Source: Chloroflexota bacterium (GTDB lineage: Bacteria > Chloroflexota > Anaerolineae > UBA4142). Taken from it: a stretch of 64,000 nucleotides of DNA. Positions 1 to 7,563 of the stretch are shown here, one piece after another. The position numbers and the translations under genes were made by a program. Every line of letters begins with the position of its first letter. Position 1 is the first letter of the stretch. The notes beneath the pieces were generated by a model. The model was not told the origin of the DNA, ran no database searches, and was given only the letters and a program-made list of their open reading frames with translations. The DNA is taken from positions 1 through 64,000 of the forward strand of contig JACRBM010000031.1 in assembly GCA_016219275.1 (NCBI GenBank), read 5' to 3'.

Positions 1-144
1 ATCTCACACGTCAACCTCGGACCAACCGAAACCACCCAATCGCCCGTCAGTGAATCATCCGTGGCGGCGTTCACCGATTGGGCGCGCGCGTTTCAAATCA
101 TCCCGGCAACTGACCAATCCGAAAATCTGACGCACACCCGCTAG
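1..144 (+). CDS. C-terminal end of an unidentified protein (partial)
   Basis: An open frame runs from the first base of the window to a TAG stop at 142-144, giving the last 47 residues of a protein (beginning ISHVNLGP, ending ENLTHTR). There is no recognisable motif. The frame is read because it is open from the edge and stops just before the tRNA promoter. The upstream part lies outside the window, so it could also be a chance open frame; no function is proposed. Confidence 0.4.
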   Translation: MSHVNLGPTETTQSPVSESSVAAFTDWARAFQIIPATDQSENLTHTR

Positions 145-155
145 GCGCGTGGCGT

Positions 156-183
156 TTGACAAATCGCGGCTTTAGAATACAAT
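156..183 (+). promoter_or_regulatory. Promoter for tRNA-Leu
   Basis: TTGACA at 156-161 is followed after 16 bases by TACAAT at 178-183, a good sigma-70-type pair. Transcription would begin near 190, just before the tRNA at 195. Confidence 0.65.
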
Positions 184-194
184 GCAATCCGAAC

Positions 195-278
195 GCCGAG
201 CTGGCGGAACTGGCAGACGCGCACGTTTCAGGGGCGTGTGGGCGAAAGTCCATCAGGGTTCAAGTCCCTGGCTCGGCA
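195..278 (+). tRNA. tRNA-Leu (anticodon CAG)
   Basis: This is a cloverleaf with a long variable arm, as in class II tRNAs. The acceptor strand GCCGAGC (195-201) pairs with GCTCGGC (271-277), and the discriminator is A278. The anticodon stem CACGT/GCGTG (222-226/234-238) encloses the loop TTCAGGG, with anticodon CAG at 229-231, so it reads CUG leucine codons. The T arm contains GGTTCAAGTCC. CCA is not encoded (TGG follows), so it is added after transcription. Confidence 0.95.
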
Positions 279-288
279 TGGCGGAATT

Positions 289-319
289 CCCCAGAGTCAC
301 CGCTCTGGGGTTTGTTTTT
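289..319 (+). terminator. Intrinsic terminator after tRNA-Leu
   Basis: CCCCAGAG (289-296) pairs with CTCTGGGG (303-310) around a 6-base loop, followed by TTTGTTTTT. The last T residues of the U tract are also part of the -35 box of the next promoter. Confidence 0.85.
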
Positions 320-346
320 GACAAAACGGGTCATCGCAAGTATAAT
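318..346 (+). promoter_or_regulatory. Consensus promoter for rplU-rpmA-rpmE
   Basis: TTGACA at 318-323, a 17-base spacer and TATAAT at 341-346 make a perfect sigma-70 consensus promoter. It lies about 40 bases upstream of the L21 start codon, fitting strong constitutive ribosomal-protein expression. Confidence 0.9.
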
Positions 347-387
347 CCTGCGCCGTTGACAGTTGGATTGGAATTGTGGAGGACGAC

Positions 388-699
388 GTGTACGCAGTAC
401 TCAAGACGGGTGGAAAACAATATCGCGTCGCAGTCGGCGACAAGATCGAAGTTGAAAAACTGCCGAACGCGGTCGGCGATCAAGTGACGTTGACGAGCGT
501 GTTGATGCTCGAACACGATGGCAATGTCACGGTCGGCAAACCGATGGTTACCGGCGCTGAAGTCGTCGCGAAAGTGGTTGGCGAAGGCAAGGGCGTCAAA
601 GTGACGCACTTTGATTATCGCAACAAACATCGCCGCCGCAAGACGCTTGGACATCGGCAGGAATTCACACGCCTGGAAATTTCGGAAATCAAAGGGTAG
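388..699 (+). CDS. rplU: Large ribosomal subunit protein bL21
   Basis: Ribosomal protein bL21, a 23S rRNA-binding component of the 50S subunit. The protein opens with YAVLKTGGKQYRV, the hallmark N-terminus of the family, and is 103 residues long, the usual length. I chose the GTG at 388 because GGAGGA (378-383) sits about five bases upstream. A longer start (GTG 376) would put this ribosome binding site inside the gene and add four residues not seen in homologues. The C-terminal segment RNKHRRRKTLGHRQ is the basic rRNA-binding tail. It leads the rplU-rpmA-rpmE unit driven by the promoter at 318-346. Confidence 0.95.
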   Translation: MYAVLKTGGKQYRVAVGDKIEVEKLPNAVGDQVTLTSVLMLEHDGNVTVGKPMVTGAEVVAKVVGEGKGVKVTHFDYRNKHRRRKTLGHRQEFTRLEISEIKG

Positions 700-706
700 A
701 AGTTGG

Positions 707-806
707 ATGTTAGAAATTGGAAATTAGAAAATGGAGGTTGGAAATTGGATGTGAGATGAGATTCCAACTTCCAATTTCCGACCTCCGATTTCCGACCTCC
801 AAAACG
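707..806 (+). repeat. Heptanucleotide repeat array between rplU and rpmA
   Basis: The 117-base rplU-rpmA gap is largely a degenerate 7-base periodic sequence built on TTGGAAA/GGAAATT words. It switches halfway to the complementary TTCCAAC/TTCCGAC words, so the two halves can form an imperfect hairpin. It resembles the array at 24283-24386. Confidence 0.75.
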
Positions 807-816
807 GAGTGATAAG

Positions 817-1077
817 ATGGCACACAAAAAAGGTGGCGGCTCATCGCGCAATGGCCGCGATAGTAATGCGCAACGCTTGGGCGTCAAGCGCTATGATGGT
901 GAGTATGTAAACGCCGGCTCGATTATCGTGCGCCAACGCGGCACGCACATTCGCCCGGGATTGAACGTGGGTCTCGGCAAAGACGATACGCTCTACGCGT
1001 TGATCGCCGGCACCGTCAAGTTCGAACCATTTAGCAAAGAGAAAAAGCAAGTTAGTATTCTGCCCAAGGCAGAGTAG
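817..1077 (+). CDS. rpmA: Large ribosomal subunit protein bL27
   Basis: Ribosomal protein bL27, whose N-terminal tail reaches the peptidyl-transferase centre. The sequence begins [20 protein letters not shown] and carries the typical [10 protein letters not shown] segment. At 86 residues it is standard length. The N-terminus is the direct mature AHKKGG type, without the cleavable extension seen in Firmicutes. A GGAGTG ribosome binding site precedes the ATG. It is separated from rplU by a repeat array rather than the usual short gap, and is followed 11 bases later by rpmE. Confidence 0.96.
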   Translation: MAHKKGGGSSRNGRDSNAQRLGVKRYDGEYVNAGSIIVRQRGTHIRPGLNVGLGKDDTLYALIAGTVKFEPFSKEKKQVSILPKAE

Positions 1078-1088
1078 GGTAGGTTAAA

Positions 1089-1454
1089 GTGAAAGACGCA
1101 ATTCATCCTACGTGGTATCCCGATGCGGTTGTGACCTGCGCGTGTGGCAACGCGTGGCGCACCGCCTCTACGAAAAAAGAAATTCATACCGACGTGTGCA
1201 ACAAGTGCCACCCGTTCTTCACGGGCGAACAACGCATCGTGGACACGGCGGGTCAGGTCGAGCGTTTTAACAAGCGCATGACGGCGAAAGAACAAATCGC
1301 CGCAACGCAAGCGACCGTCGAAGACAAGCGTGTAAAGAAAGATCGTCGTCGCGGACGCAAAGTTGAAAGCGCACCTCAGCCGGAAGCGCCAGCCGATTTA
1401 CCGCTTGCCGTAGCGGGTGATGCGCCGCAAGCCCAAGACAAACCGGCGGAATAA
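1089..1454 (+). CDS. rpmE: Large ribosomal subunit protein bL31, with C-terminal extension
   Basis: Ribosomal protein bL31, the bridge protein between the subunits. The N-terminal 70 residues match the family, with the zinc-ribbon (C+) pattern: C17-x-C19 and C37-x-x-C40 in CNKCHPFFTGEQR. The start is GTG at 1089. It is 121 residues long, about 50 more than usual. The extra C-terminal part is basic (KKDRRRGRK) and then rich in Ala/Pro/Glu, so it is probably a disordered tail. It ends just before a strong terminator, closing the ribosomal-protein unit. Confidence 0.93.
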   Translation: MKDAIHPTWYPDAVVTCACGNAWRTASTKKEIHTDVCNKCHPFFTGEQRIVDTAGQVERFNKRMTAKEQIAATQATVEDKRVKKDRRRGRKVESAPQPEAPADLPLAVAGDAPQAQDKPAE

Positions 1455-1468
1455 GACACGTAAAGCGA

Positions 1469-1500
1469 AGAGACAGAGCAAAACCTCTGTCTCTTTTTTT
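1469..1500 (+). terminator. Intrinsic terminator after rpmE
   Basis: AGAGACAGAG (1469-1478) pairs with CTCTGTCTCT (1485-1494) around a 6-base loop, followed immediately by an uninterrupted run of T. Confidence 0.92.
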
Positions 1501-1519
1501 GGCGACGACTCTGCCGAGC

Positions 1520-1546
1520 CATGCGAAGGTTGGCAACCTTCGCATG
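1520..1546. repeat. Perfect palindrome of the GCGAAGGTT family
   Basis: CATGCGAAGGTT and AACCTTCGCATG form a perfect 12-bp stem with a 3-base loop, without a following T run. Related hairpins lie at 9077-9108 and, less perfectly, around 48738-48800, so this is a dispersed repeat rather than a terminator. Confidence 0.75.
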
Positions 1547-1575
1547 ACTGAGTAACTTTTGACGAGGAGAAGCGG

Positions 1576-2199
1576 ATGATGGACGCGACGGTTGAACGCG
1601 AACGGGTTCTGCGCTCACGAGGACACATCGAATTGATTTGCGGCTCGATGTTTTCCGGCAAGACCGAAGAATTGATTCGCCGCATTCGCCGCGCCGAGAT
1701 CGCCAAACAACGCGTGCAAGTGTTCTCGCACCGGCTCGACACGCGTTACGGCGCAAGCCAGGTCGCTTCGCACAGCGGCGCAAACTGGAACGCGATCCCG
1801 GTGCAGGACGCGAGCCAGATTCCCTCGCAAATCGCGCCGGACACGACCGTCGTCGCGATTGACGAGGCGCAATTCTTCGACTGGAAAATCGCCGAAGTCG
1901 TCAACCTACTTGCCGATCGCGGAATTCGCGTCATCCTCGCCGGACTCGACATGGATTTTCGCGGCGAGCCGTTCGGTCCGATGCCGCTGTTGATGGCGCA
2001 CGCCGAGCACGTGGATAAACTCTCCGCGATCTGCGTCGTGTGCGGTGATCCGGCGTCGCGCACGCAACGTCTCATCAACGGTTCGCCCGCCAAGTACGAC
2101 GACCCGGTGATTCTCGTCGGCGCGAGCGAAGTGTACGAAGCGCGCTGCCGGCATTGCCATCAAGTGCCGGGACGAGACAAGGCGCAGAGCGCGAAATAG
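1576..2199 (+). CDS. tdk: Thymidine kinase
   Basis: Type II thymidine kinase, which phosphorylates thymidine to dTMP in pyrimidine salvage. Residues about 22-30 carry the P-loop [20 protein letters not shown] provides the Walker B/catalytic region, and [11 protein letters not shown] is the lasso/thymidine-binding region. The zinc-binding cysteines appear as CVVC and CRHC near the C-terminus. The protein is 207 residues, slightly longer than usual because of about 15 extra N-terminal residues. Two adjacent ATGs (1576, 1579) follow a GAGGAG ribosome binding site. It stands alone after the rpmE terminator. Confidence 0.95.
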   Translation: MMDATVERERVLRSRGHIELICGSMFSGKTEELIRRIRRAEIAKQRVQVFSHRLDTRYGASQVASHSGANWNAIPVQDASQIPSQIAPDTTVVAIDEAQFFDWKIAEVVNLLADRGIRVILAGLDMDFRGEPFGPMPLLMAHAEHVDKLSAICVVCGDPASRTQRLINGSPAKYDDPVILVGASEVYEARCRHCHQVPGRDKAQSAK

Positions 2200-2210
2200 C
2201 GACGAAGGAC

Positions 2211-2238
2211 GGATGACGGATGACGGATGACGGACGAC
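2211..2238 (+). repeat. GGATGAC heptamer array over a start codon
   Basis: Three perfect GGATGAC units and one GGACGAC occupy 2211-2238. Each unit contains an ATG, and because the period is 7 successive ATGs fall in different frames. Only the ATG at 2220 opens the long membrane-protein frame. Confidence 0.85.
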
Positions 2239-4916
2239 CGGCAACCCAGGTCGGCTCGACGCAAACGTTTCGCGCGGACATCGTTGCGCTCATCGCGTAT
2301 CTCGTCCTCGCGATCGTACTCACGTTTCCTCTCGTGTTGCATTTCACCACGCACGTTCCCGGCGACGGCGGCGACGATCCCGCGCTCGCGTGGAACTTGT
2401 GGTGGGTTCCGTACGCGATCATCAACCTGGGTCAGAGTCCCATCTACACCCAGCACATGTTTTATCCAATCGGGATCAACCTCGCGTTTTACACGCTCAC
2501 GTACCTCAACGCCTTTCTTTCGATTCCACTGCAGTACGCCACGAACCTCGTCATCGCGACGAACGCGAATGTGTGGTTCTCGTTTGTCGTCGGCGGGTTG
2601 GGAACATATCTGCTGGTCAAATACCTGTTAGCCCAGTCAACAGTCAACAGTCAACAGTCAACAGTTGCCGCGTTCATTGCCGGCGCGTTGTACGCGTTCT
2701 CGGCGAACAAGATGCTGTACGTATCGCTCGGTCAGTTCAACATCGCGTCGTCGCATTGGATTCCGTACTATGTGCTGTTCCTGTTGAAATTGACCGCTGA
2801 CCGCCGACGGACGACCGCCGAGACACTTCGATTTGGATTTCTTCTGGGACTGTTTCTTCTTTTCCAAGCATTGAGCGAATTTATCTACGCGTCGTTCCTC
2901 ATCATCTTTACCGCGCTTTATCTCGTCTATCGTCTCATCGCGACACGCGGCAAACTAATTACCAATTACCAATTACTAATTACTTTTCTCGTCGCCGTCC
3001 TCACCTTCACCATCCCCATGTCCCCGATTCTCGCCGCGATGATCCAGGATATGCTCACCGAAGGCGATTTCATTCAACAGGGTCTTGGCTTTGCCGATGT
3101 GTTTTCGAGTGATGTGCTGGGATTTTTCGTACCGAGCAAACTCAATCCGATTTTGGGCGGCATTGAGCCGCAGATGAACTTTGCGTACACGAACTTTGCG
3201 TACCTGGGTTTCGTCGCGCTCGCGCTCGCGATTCTCGCGCTATGGAAGATTCCGCACGTGCGTATCTGGGGCGTGTTCGGCGCAATTTTTATTTTGATTT
3301 CACTCGGTCCCGCACTCGTGGTAAATGGTGCGCGTTTCGATCTGCCGATGCCGTTCGACATCCTGCTCGAAATTCCCTTCGTTAAAGGCAATCGCTATCC
3401 GAGTCGTTGGAGCGTGATGGTGACGCTCGCGCTCGCGGTGTTGGTGGGGTACGGAATTGCGCTCGCAAGTCAAAAGTTAAAAGCTAAAAGTCAAAAGTGG
3501 ACGTTACTGTTTACTGTTAGCTGTTTACTGTTTACTTTATTTGAGCATCTCGCCGTTCTGCCGCTCTCCGATTTCCGCATCCCAGATGTCTACAAAACCA
3601 TCGCGCAGGACAAGGGTGATTTCACGCTGCTCGAAATTCCACTGGCATGGCGCAACGGTTTTCGCATGACCGGCACGCTCGACCAAGCGATGATGTTCGC
3701 GCAGTGGTACCAGACCGCGCATCGCCGCCCGATCCTCGGCGGCAACACCTCGCGCAATCCGGAACTGAAATTCCAGTACTTTACTGAAGCGCCGGTGATT
3801 AGTTCGTTGATCTGGGCGGAAAACGGGCGCGACGTTGGTTATTTATGGTATGACGATAGCAAAATCTCACACGGTCTCGTCAGTTTCCTCGGTATTCGGT
3901 ACATTGTATGGCATTCGCCGCGAGAGGAACAGAACCGCGCCGCTCTCGAAAACGCGCGGCAATATATCGAAAATGCGTTTCAGACGACAAAGATTTACGA
4001 TTCGACAGATGAAACGGGGCAAACAATTGCGTATCGCGTGAAGCAAATACCCTGGTCACGGGGTGCAGATATTCGCCCCGACGACGAGTGGGCGCGTTTG
4101 CATTTTGCAGAGGGCTGGGGAACTCTACGGGGCACATCTGTTTGGGCATTGCGCCACGATGCGCGGATATTCTTTCGATTTGAGCAAGTCAAAGAAAATT
4201 ACGTATTCAAAGTACGCGCATTTGCCCCAATGGCAAATCAAAAGCTAGTCGTGTTCGTTAATGGACTTGCTACTGGGCAAGTTGCCCTTCAACCGGGTTG
4301 GGGAGAATACGCGGTTGCAGTTCCTCCGGGCGCATTGCGCGTGGGGATTAATGAAATCATTTTGCATTTTGACACGCTTGCGCCGGTATCAACTATCCAT
4401 GAAGGTGATTTTGCGGTCGGGACAACTACCTCGCCGGTTTCAATCGTTGCGTATAGCGCGGGGAGCGAGGTTGGCGATTTCGCGCACATCTACGTCAATG
4501 GCGTAGAGGCGTCGCCGAATTTGCGCGGTTACAATATTATTGTCATCAACGAAAAAACCGGTGCGGTCGAGTCGCGTGCGGCATTTGATACATTCACGTT
4601 ACGAACCGAATCCGTAAGAATGGCACGATTCATCGCCGCGATTCCGAATGGCAGAATCGTTGCGGTTGCTGTACGCGATGAAGCGTCGCGTCATCTCACA
4701 CCGGAAGCAGTTGAAGCGTTGCACTCAATTGGGGCAAGGGAAGATTTGCGTGACAAGTTTCGCTGGTCACACGCGATTATTGGTGTGAAAGGCGCTTCGA
4801 ACGCGATGGAGTTGCTTGGCGCGACCATGCCCGCACAACTCGTCGTCGGCATCGGCGCGACCGAGCCGAATGTCGCGGCGGCAATCGAGTGGATTAAAAT
4901 CGAAGATGCAAAATAA
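2220..4916 (+). CDS. Large multi-pass membrane protein (GT-C/YfhO-like architecture)
   Basis: An 898-residue membrane protein. About 11-13 hydrophobic helices fill residues 20-430 (for example IVALIAYLVLAIVLTFPLVL near residue 20). A soluble, mostly beta-rich C-terminal half follows from about residue 440. The first loop has a GDGGDDPALAWNLWW acidic stretch, reminiscent of the first periplasmic loop of GT-C glycosyltransferases, where an Asp is catalytic. I therefore infer a membrane glycosyltransferase-like or YfhO-like protein, but the substrate is unknown. Four heptamer arrays lie inside the coding sequence (2634, 2792, 2955, 3467) and are translated without breaking frame. The start codon sits in a fifth. 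It ends at a strong bidirectional terminator. Confidence 0.75.
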   Translation: MTDDGRPATQVGSTQTFRADIVALIAYLVLAIVLTFPLVLHFTTHVPGDGGDDPALAWNLWWVPYAIINLGQSPIYTQHMFYPIGINLAFYTLTYLNAFLSIPLQYATNLVIATNANVWFSFVVGGLGTYLLVKYLLAQSTVNSQQSTVAAFIAGALYAFSANKMLYVSLGQFNIASSHWIPYYVLFLLKLTADRRRTTAETLRFGFLLGLFLLFQALSEFIYASFLIIFTALYLVYRLIATRGKLITNYQLLITFLVAVLTFTIPMSPILAAMIQDMLTEGDFIQQGLGFADVFSSDVLGFFVPSKLNPILGGIEPQMNFAYTNFAYLGFVALALAILALWKIPHVRIWGVFGAIFILISLGPALVVNGARFDLPMPFDILLEIPFVKGNRYPSRWSVMVTLALAVLVGYGIALASQKLKAKSQKWTLLFTVSCLLFTLFEHLAVLPLSDFRIPDVYKTIAQDKGDFTLLEIPLAWRNGFRMTGTLDQAMMFAQWYQTAHRRPILGGNTSRNPELKFQYFTEAPVISSLIWAENGRDVGYLWYDDSKISHGLVSFLGIRYIVWHSPREEQNRAALENARQYIENAFQTTKIYDSTDETGQTIAYRVKQIPWSRGADIRPDDEWARLHFAEGWGTLRGTSVWALRHDARIFFRFEQVKENYVFKVRAFAPMANQKLVVFVNGLATGQVALQPGWGEYAVAVPPGALRVGINEIILHFDTLAPVSTIHEGDFAVGTTTSPVSIVAYSAGSEVGDFAHIYVNGVEASPNLRGYNIIVINEKTGAVESRAAFDTFTLRTESVRMARFIAAIPNGRIVAVAVRDEASRHLTPEAVEALHSIGAREDLRDKFRWSHAIIGVKGASNAMELLGATMPAQLVVGIGATEPNVAAAIEWIKIEDAK
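2634..2665 (+). repeat. CAGTCAA heptamer array, translated
   Basis: Four and a half perfect CAGTCAA units lie inside the membrane-protein gene, encoding QSTVNSQQSTV between two helices. The same heptamer occurs in the NRPS gene at 57910-57937. Confidence 0.9.
2792..2819 (+). repeat. GACCGCC-type heptamer array, translated
   Basis: Four degenerate 7-base units (GACCGCT, GACCGCC, GACGGAC, GACCGCC) encode a basic loop TADRRRTTA in the membrane protein. Confidence 0.6.
2955..2982 (+). repeat. CCAATTA heptamer array, translated
   Basis: Four 7-base units (CTAATTA, CCAATTA, CCAATTA, CTAATTA) encode LITNYQLLIT inside the membrane protein. The same family interrupts the NRPS gene at 54427-54468. 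Confidence 0.85.
3467..3538 (+). repeat. Paired heptamer arrays, translated
   Basis: Five AAGTCAA-like units (3467-3501) are followed by five TTACTGT-like units (3504-3538), both with period 7. They encode the interdomain stretch SQKLKAKSQKWTLLFTVSC. The two halves are partly complementary. Confidence 0.85.
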
Positions 4917-4940
4917 AAATCCCACTCTCTACTTGAACCC

Positions 4941-4977
4941 AAAATCCAGGTTTCTTGAAGAAACCTGGATTTTTTTT
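4941..4977 (+). terminator. Bidirectional terminator between convergent genes
   Basis: AAAATCCAGGTTTC (4941-4954) pairs with GAAACCTGGATTTT (4960-4973), followed by T residues to 4977. The A run at the 5' side gives a U run for the opposite strand, serving the convergent receiver-protein gene as well. Confidence 0.85.
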
Positions 4978-4992
4978 GGCTGACGGTCTTGC

Positions 4993-5496
4993 TTACAGGG
5001 GGGCGGGATTTTCTGCTTGTGCTTGTGCCAGAATCTCGTCAATCAATTCGAGGAGCGTCGTGTCGCGCAAGCCGGCGGATTTCTGCCGGAAAATCTTGAT
5101 GCCGAGCGTATCGAGATGTTGCTGAATTTCGCCGCGACTCTCGACGGTGAACACGCCGACGCGGCACGGCTTGATCCATTCGGGCGGCGCATCGGGATGA
5201 ATCGAAGCATCCTTGCTCAACATCCAGTACAACAATTTCAATCCGAGTTGCGCGTGCACTTTATCGAACCCCGTTTGCTGATAATGCTTGCGCCATTCGG
5301 GATCAATGCCGGGCGGCAAGCGAATGTCTACGATCACGCTGTCGTACTCTTTGACGCGCAACTGGTACAACGCCGAGGTCACATCCTCCGCGAGACTGAA
5401 ATCGTACTTGCCGCTGAAAAAAAGCGGACCGACCAGGTTACGCAATTCAAAACGCGCGCTGTCTTCAATCCAAAGCACACTCGGTCGTTTGTTCAT
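4993..5496 (-). CDS. Response-regulator receiver-like protein
   Basis: A 167-residue protein whose N-terminal 120 residues look like a CheY receiver domain: SVLWIEDSARF gives the acidic pair E11-D12, and VIVDIRLP places the phosphoacceptor Asp at 57. No DNA-binding output domain follows; the rest is an alpha/beta extension containing HPDAPPEWIKP. There is an insertion between the Asp and the switch region, and no clear Thr/Lys pair of a canonical receiver, so phosphorylation is not assured. Its ATG overlaps the stop of the kinase gene upstream by four bases (ATGA at 5493-5496), suggesting translational coupling and a shared signalling pathway. Confidence 0.75.
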   Translation of the reverse strand: MNKRPSVLWIEDSARFELRNLVGPLFFSGKYDFSLAEDVTSALYQLRVKEYDSVIVDIRLPPGIDPEWRKHYQQTGFDKVHAQLGLKLLYWMLSKDASIHPDAPPEWIKPCRVGVFTVESRGEIQQHLDTLGIKIFRQKSAGLRDTTLLELIDEILAQAQAENPAPL

Positions 5497-7007
5497 CGTC
5501 GTACCTCTGCCGATTCGGGCAAACAGAATGTCACCGTTGTGATGAATGGTTGATTGTAATAATCGCGATCATCCGGACGCACCCACCCAGGATTCGCGGG
5601 ACGGCTCGCGACGTGCAGACTGCCGCGATTCGCTTCGGCGGTGCGTTTCGCATCGGTCAAGCCGATGCCGGTGCCCAACCGTCCGCGGTCCTTGGACCAC
5701 TTGCCGCGATAGCCGAGTTGGAAAATCAAACCGTTATCAATTTCTTCTTGCGCGATGGGCACGCCCCAATTTTCAAACTCGATGCATGCGATTCCGTCGC
5801 GCGCGAACGCGCGTACCGTGACCCAGGGTGATTTGTAGCGATCGCGCCGCCACGAGTACTTGATCGCGTTGTGCAACAGATTCGCGAGCGCGCGCGTCAC
5901 ATCGCGCTCGATGCCTTCCACGCCCACATCGAAATCGCGTTCCTTGCGATGAATATCCACGCGCGAGGTGCGCGCAAATTCCGCCATCTGCGTGATGGTC
6001 TGCTCGACGAGCAGTTTGACCGACAAGCGTTTCTTTGGCTCGTGCGTGCGAATGTCGGCGGTGACAAAATCGCGCAACGAGCGGAGCGTCGCGTCCATCT
6101 GCACGATTGCCATGCGCGACATTAACACGTCGGCGAGACACGCGGTATTTTCGAGTTGCGCCGCGGCGCGGAGCACTTCTTTCACGAGTTCGCGCGGCAA
6201 CGCGCCCGTCGTCATCGCGTGACACGTCACGGTGACTTGATGCGCGGCGGTGCGCAGCGCGGGCACGCGCATTTCGAACCCAGGAACCATTTCGCGCACC
6301 TGGCGCAGTGGCGCGATCTTGGTCGCGAGCGCGTCCCATTTCGCTTCGGGCAGCGCTTGGGCGCGACGCGATGCGTCGGAACCCTGGATCAGTTTGTCGA
6401 GCGTGCCGGCGAGTTGCTCGGCTTCCTTGATCAATTGTTCGTCCAAATCTTCGAGCGGAGTGCCGATCACTTCTTTGAGCGCACGCTGGCTCAATGCTTC
6501 CGCGACGCTGTCGAGCGTTTGTTGCGCCATCAACAATGTGCTGGTGTTCGCGTGCAGAATTCGACCGATGTCGAATGTGAGTTCTTCGACTTTGTTCTGG
6601 AGTTGCCCCTCGCGCTTTTGCGCTTCGTACTCGATGGTAATGTCTACGAGGCAACCGATATAGCCGACAATCGCGCGCGTCGCGGGATCGCGCAGGGGCT
6701 TGCAATAATCTTCGACGTAGAGATCGCGCGCGGCAACGCGTAGATGGATGATTTCTTTTTGCAGAAACGAGCCGCGTGCTTCGGCTTCGGCGGCTTTGCG
6801 GAGCAATTCGCCGCGCGTGTTGGCATCGGCGTAGAATTGTGCGAGACTCGCGTGCACGTCGCCGTCGAGCGGCAAGGCAAGCATGTCGCGCACGAGGCGG
6901 TTGCACGCGATAAACTGTCCATCCGTCGCGACGACGTACACGCCGATGGGCATATCGAGATAATGCAATTCGCGCGCGAGTTGCGCGGCGATTTCTTTCG
7001 CGTCCAT
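5493..7007 (-). CDS. PAS-domain sensor histidine-kinase-like protein
   Basis: A predicted cytoplasmic sensor of 504 residues. An N-terminal PAS domain (about 10-125, containing MPIGVYVVATDGQFIACNR) is followed by a helical region (130-365) and a C-terminal HATPase_c domain (370-490). The ATPase shows an N box, NLLHNAIKYS, a G1-like ENWGVP, and a G2 box GRLGTGIGL. No canonical H box with a His-Glu/Asp pair is obvious; GRILHANTSTLL near residue 150 holds a candidate His. The frame continues upstream, but I start at ATG 7007 because GGAG lies just upstream and homology begins there. It precedes the coupled receiver gene. Confidence 0.8.
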   Translation of the reverse strand: MDAKEIAAQLARELHYLDMPIGVYVVATDGQFIACNRLVRDMLALPLDGDVHASLAQFYADANTRGELLRKAAEAEARGSFLQKEIIHLRVAARDLYVEDYCKPLRDPATRAIVGYIGCLVDITIEYEAQKREGQLQNKVEELTFDIGRILHANTSTLLMAQQTLDSVAEALSQRALKEVIGTPLEDLDEQLIKEAEQLAGTLDKLIQGSDASRRAQALPEAKWDALATKIAPLRQVREMVPGFEMRVPALRTAAHQVTVTCHAMTTGALPRELVKEVLRAAAQLENTACLADVLMSRMAIVQMDATLRSLRDFVTADIRTHEPKKRLSVKLLVEQTITQMAEFARTSRVDIHRKERDFDVGVEGIERDVTRALANLLHNAIKYSWRRDRYKSPWVTVRAFARDGIACIEFENWGVPIAQEEIDNGLIFQLGYRGKWSKDRGRLGTGIGLTDAKRTAEANRGSLHVASRPANPGWVRPDDRDYYNQPFITTVTFCLPESAEVRR

Positions 7008-7026
7008 AGAATTTTCTCCGGCGGAG

Positions 7027-7054
7027 ATTATATCACAAACCCAAGTAGGGGCAA
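7027..7054 (-). promoter_or_regulatory. Promoter for the sensor kinase gene
   Basis: On the minus strand, TTGCCC (7054-7049) is followed after 16 bases by TATAAT (7032-7027), placing transcription initiation about 13 bases before the ATG at 7007. Confidence 0.5.
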
Positions 7055-7094
7055 GGCATTCGCCAAATCTGCCACGGCTCAAGTCAGGTATTCT

Positions 7095-7142
7095 GTGGTG
7101 CGGACGGCTCGTCCGCACAAGCGGACAGGCTGCCCGCTCCAC
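7095..7142. repeat. Dispersed palindrome in the 7008-7218 gap
   Basis: The gap contains GTGCGGACGGCTCGTCCGCAC, an imperfect palindrome, followed by GCGGACAGGCTGCCCGC, a second one. It looks like an intergenic dispersed repeat; no gene is seen in the gap. Confidence 0.5.
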
Positions 7143-7218
7143 AGATTGGGCGTTTCCTCGCCGACCCACGCCACACGCGGCTTTGTCTAACACAAAAATG
7201 TTGTACGATTGCCTTGTC

Positions 7219-7563
7219 CTACGCGTCGCGTGAGTCGGGTACGATTTCGACCGGCAGTCCCGCACCCCAGCCATACTTGTCGCGTTCGAGTTGTTGCGCG
7301 CGTTGGTACGTCGCGCGATCACGTTCCGCGTCGAGTATGCGCGCGGTCGCGTCGAACGTGCGTGTACCGATGCGGACGCGGACGCGCGGGTTGTGGCGAA
7401 TATTCTTGACCCACTGTGTGCGTTCGCGATGCTCGGCGAGAATGAAGAATTTATCGTCGAACGTCACGAACCATATTTCGATTTCGCGCGGCAAGCCGGT
7501 TTTGCGTCCGGTCGTCGTGAGGTAGAGGTATTGTTCGCGGGAAAAATCGGATTGTTCGATCAT
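7219..7563 (-). CDS. Nitroreductase/deazaflavin-dependent (split beta-barrel) family protein
   Basis: A 114-residue protein of the split-barrel flavin-binding type (PNPOx-like, F420-dependent nitroreductase DUF385 family). REQYLYLTTTGRKTGLPREIEIWFV is close to the family signature where TTGRKSG contacts the cofactor phosphate; NPRVRVRIGTRTF is the second core strand region. The family reduces diverse substrates using F420 or flavin; the actual substrate cannot be told. I start at ATG 7563; a TTG at 7599 would add 12 residues. It is a single gene between palindromic repeats. Confidence 0.8.
   Translation of the reverse strand: MIEQSDFSREQYLYLTTTGRKTGLPREIEIWFVTFDDKFFILAEHRERTQWVKNIRHNPRVRVRIGTRTFDATARILDAERDRATYQRAQQLERDKYGWGAGLPVEIVPDSRDA

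Noticed and set aside
5773-6906. Long open frame of 377 codons opposite the kinase gene's coding frame
   Set aside because: It overlaps the kinase gene in another frame of the same strand, is extremely Arg-rich and has no motif; GC-rich codon structure explains it.
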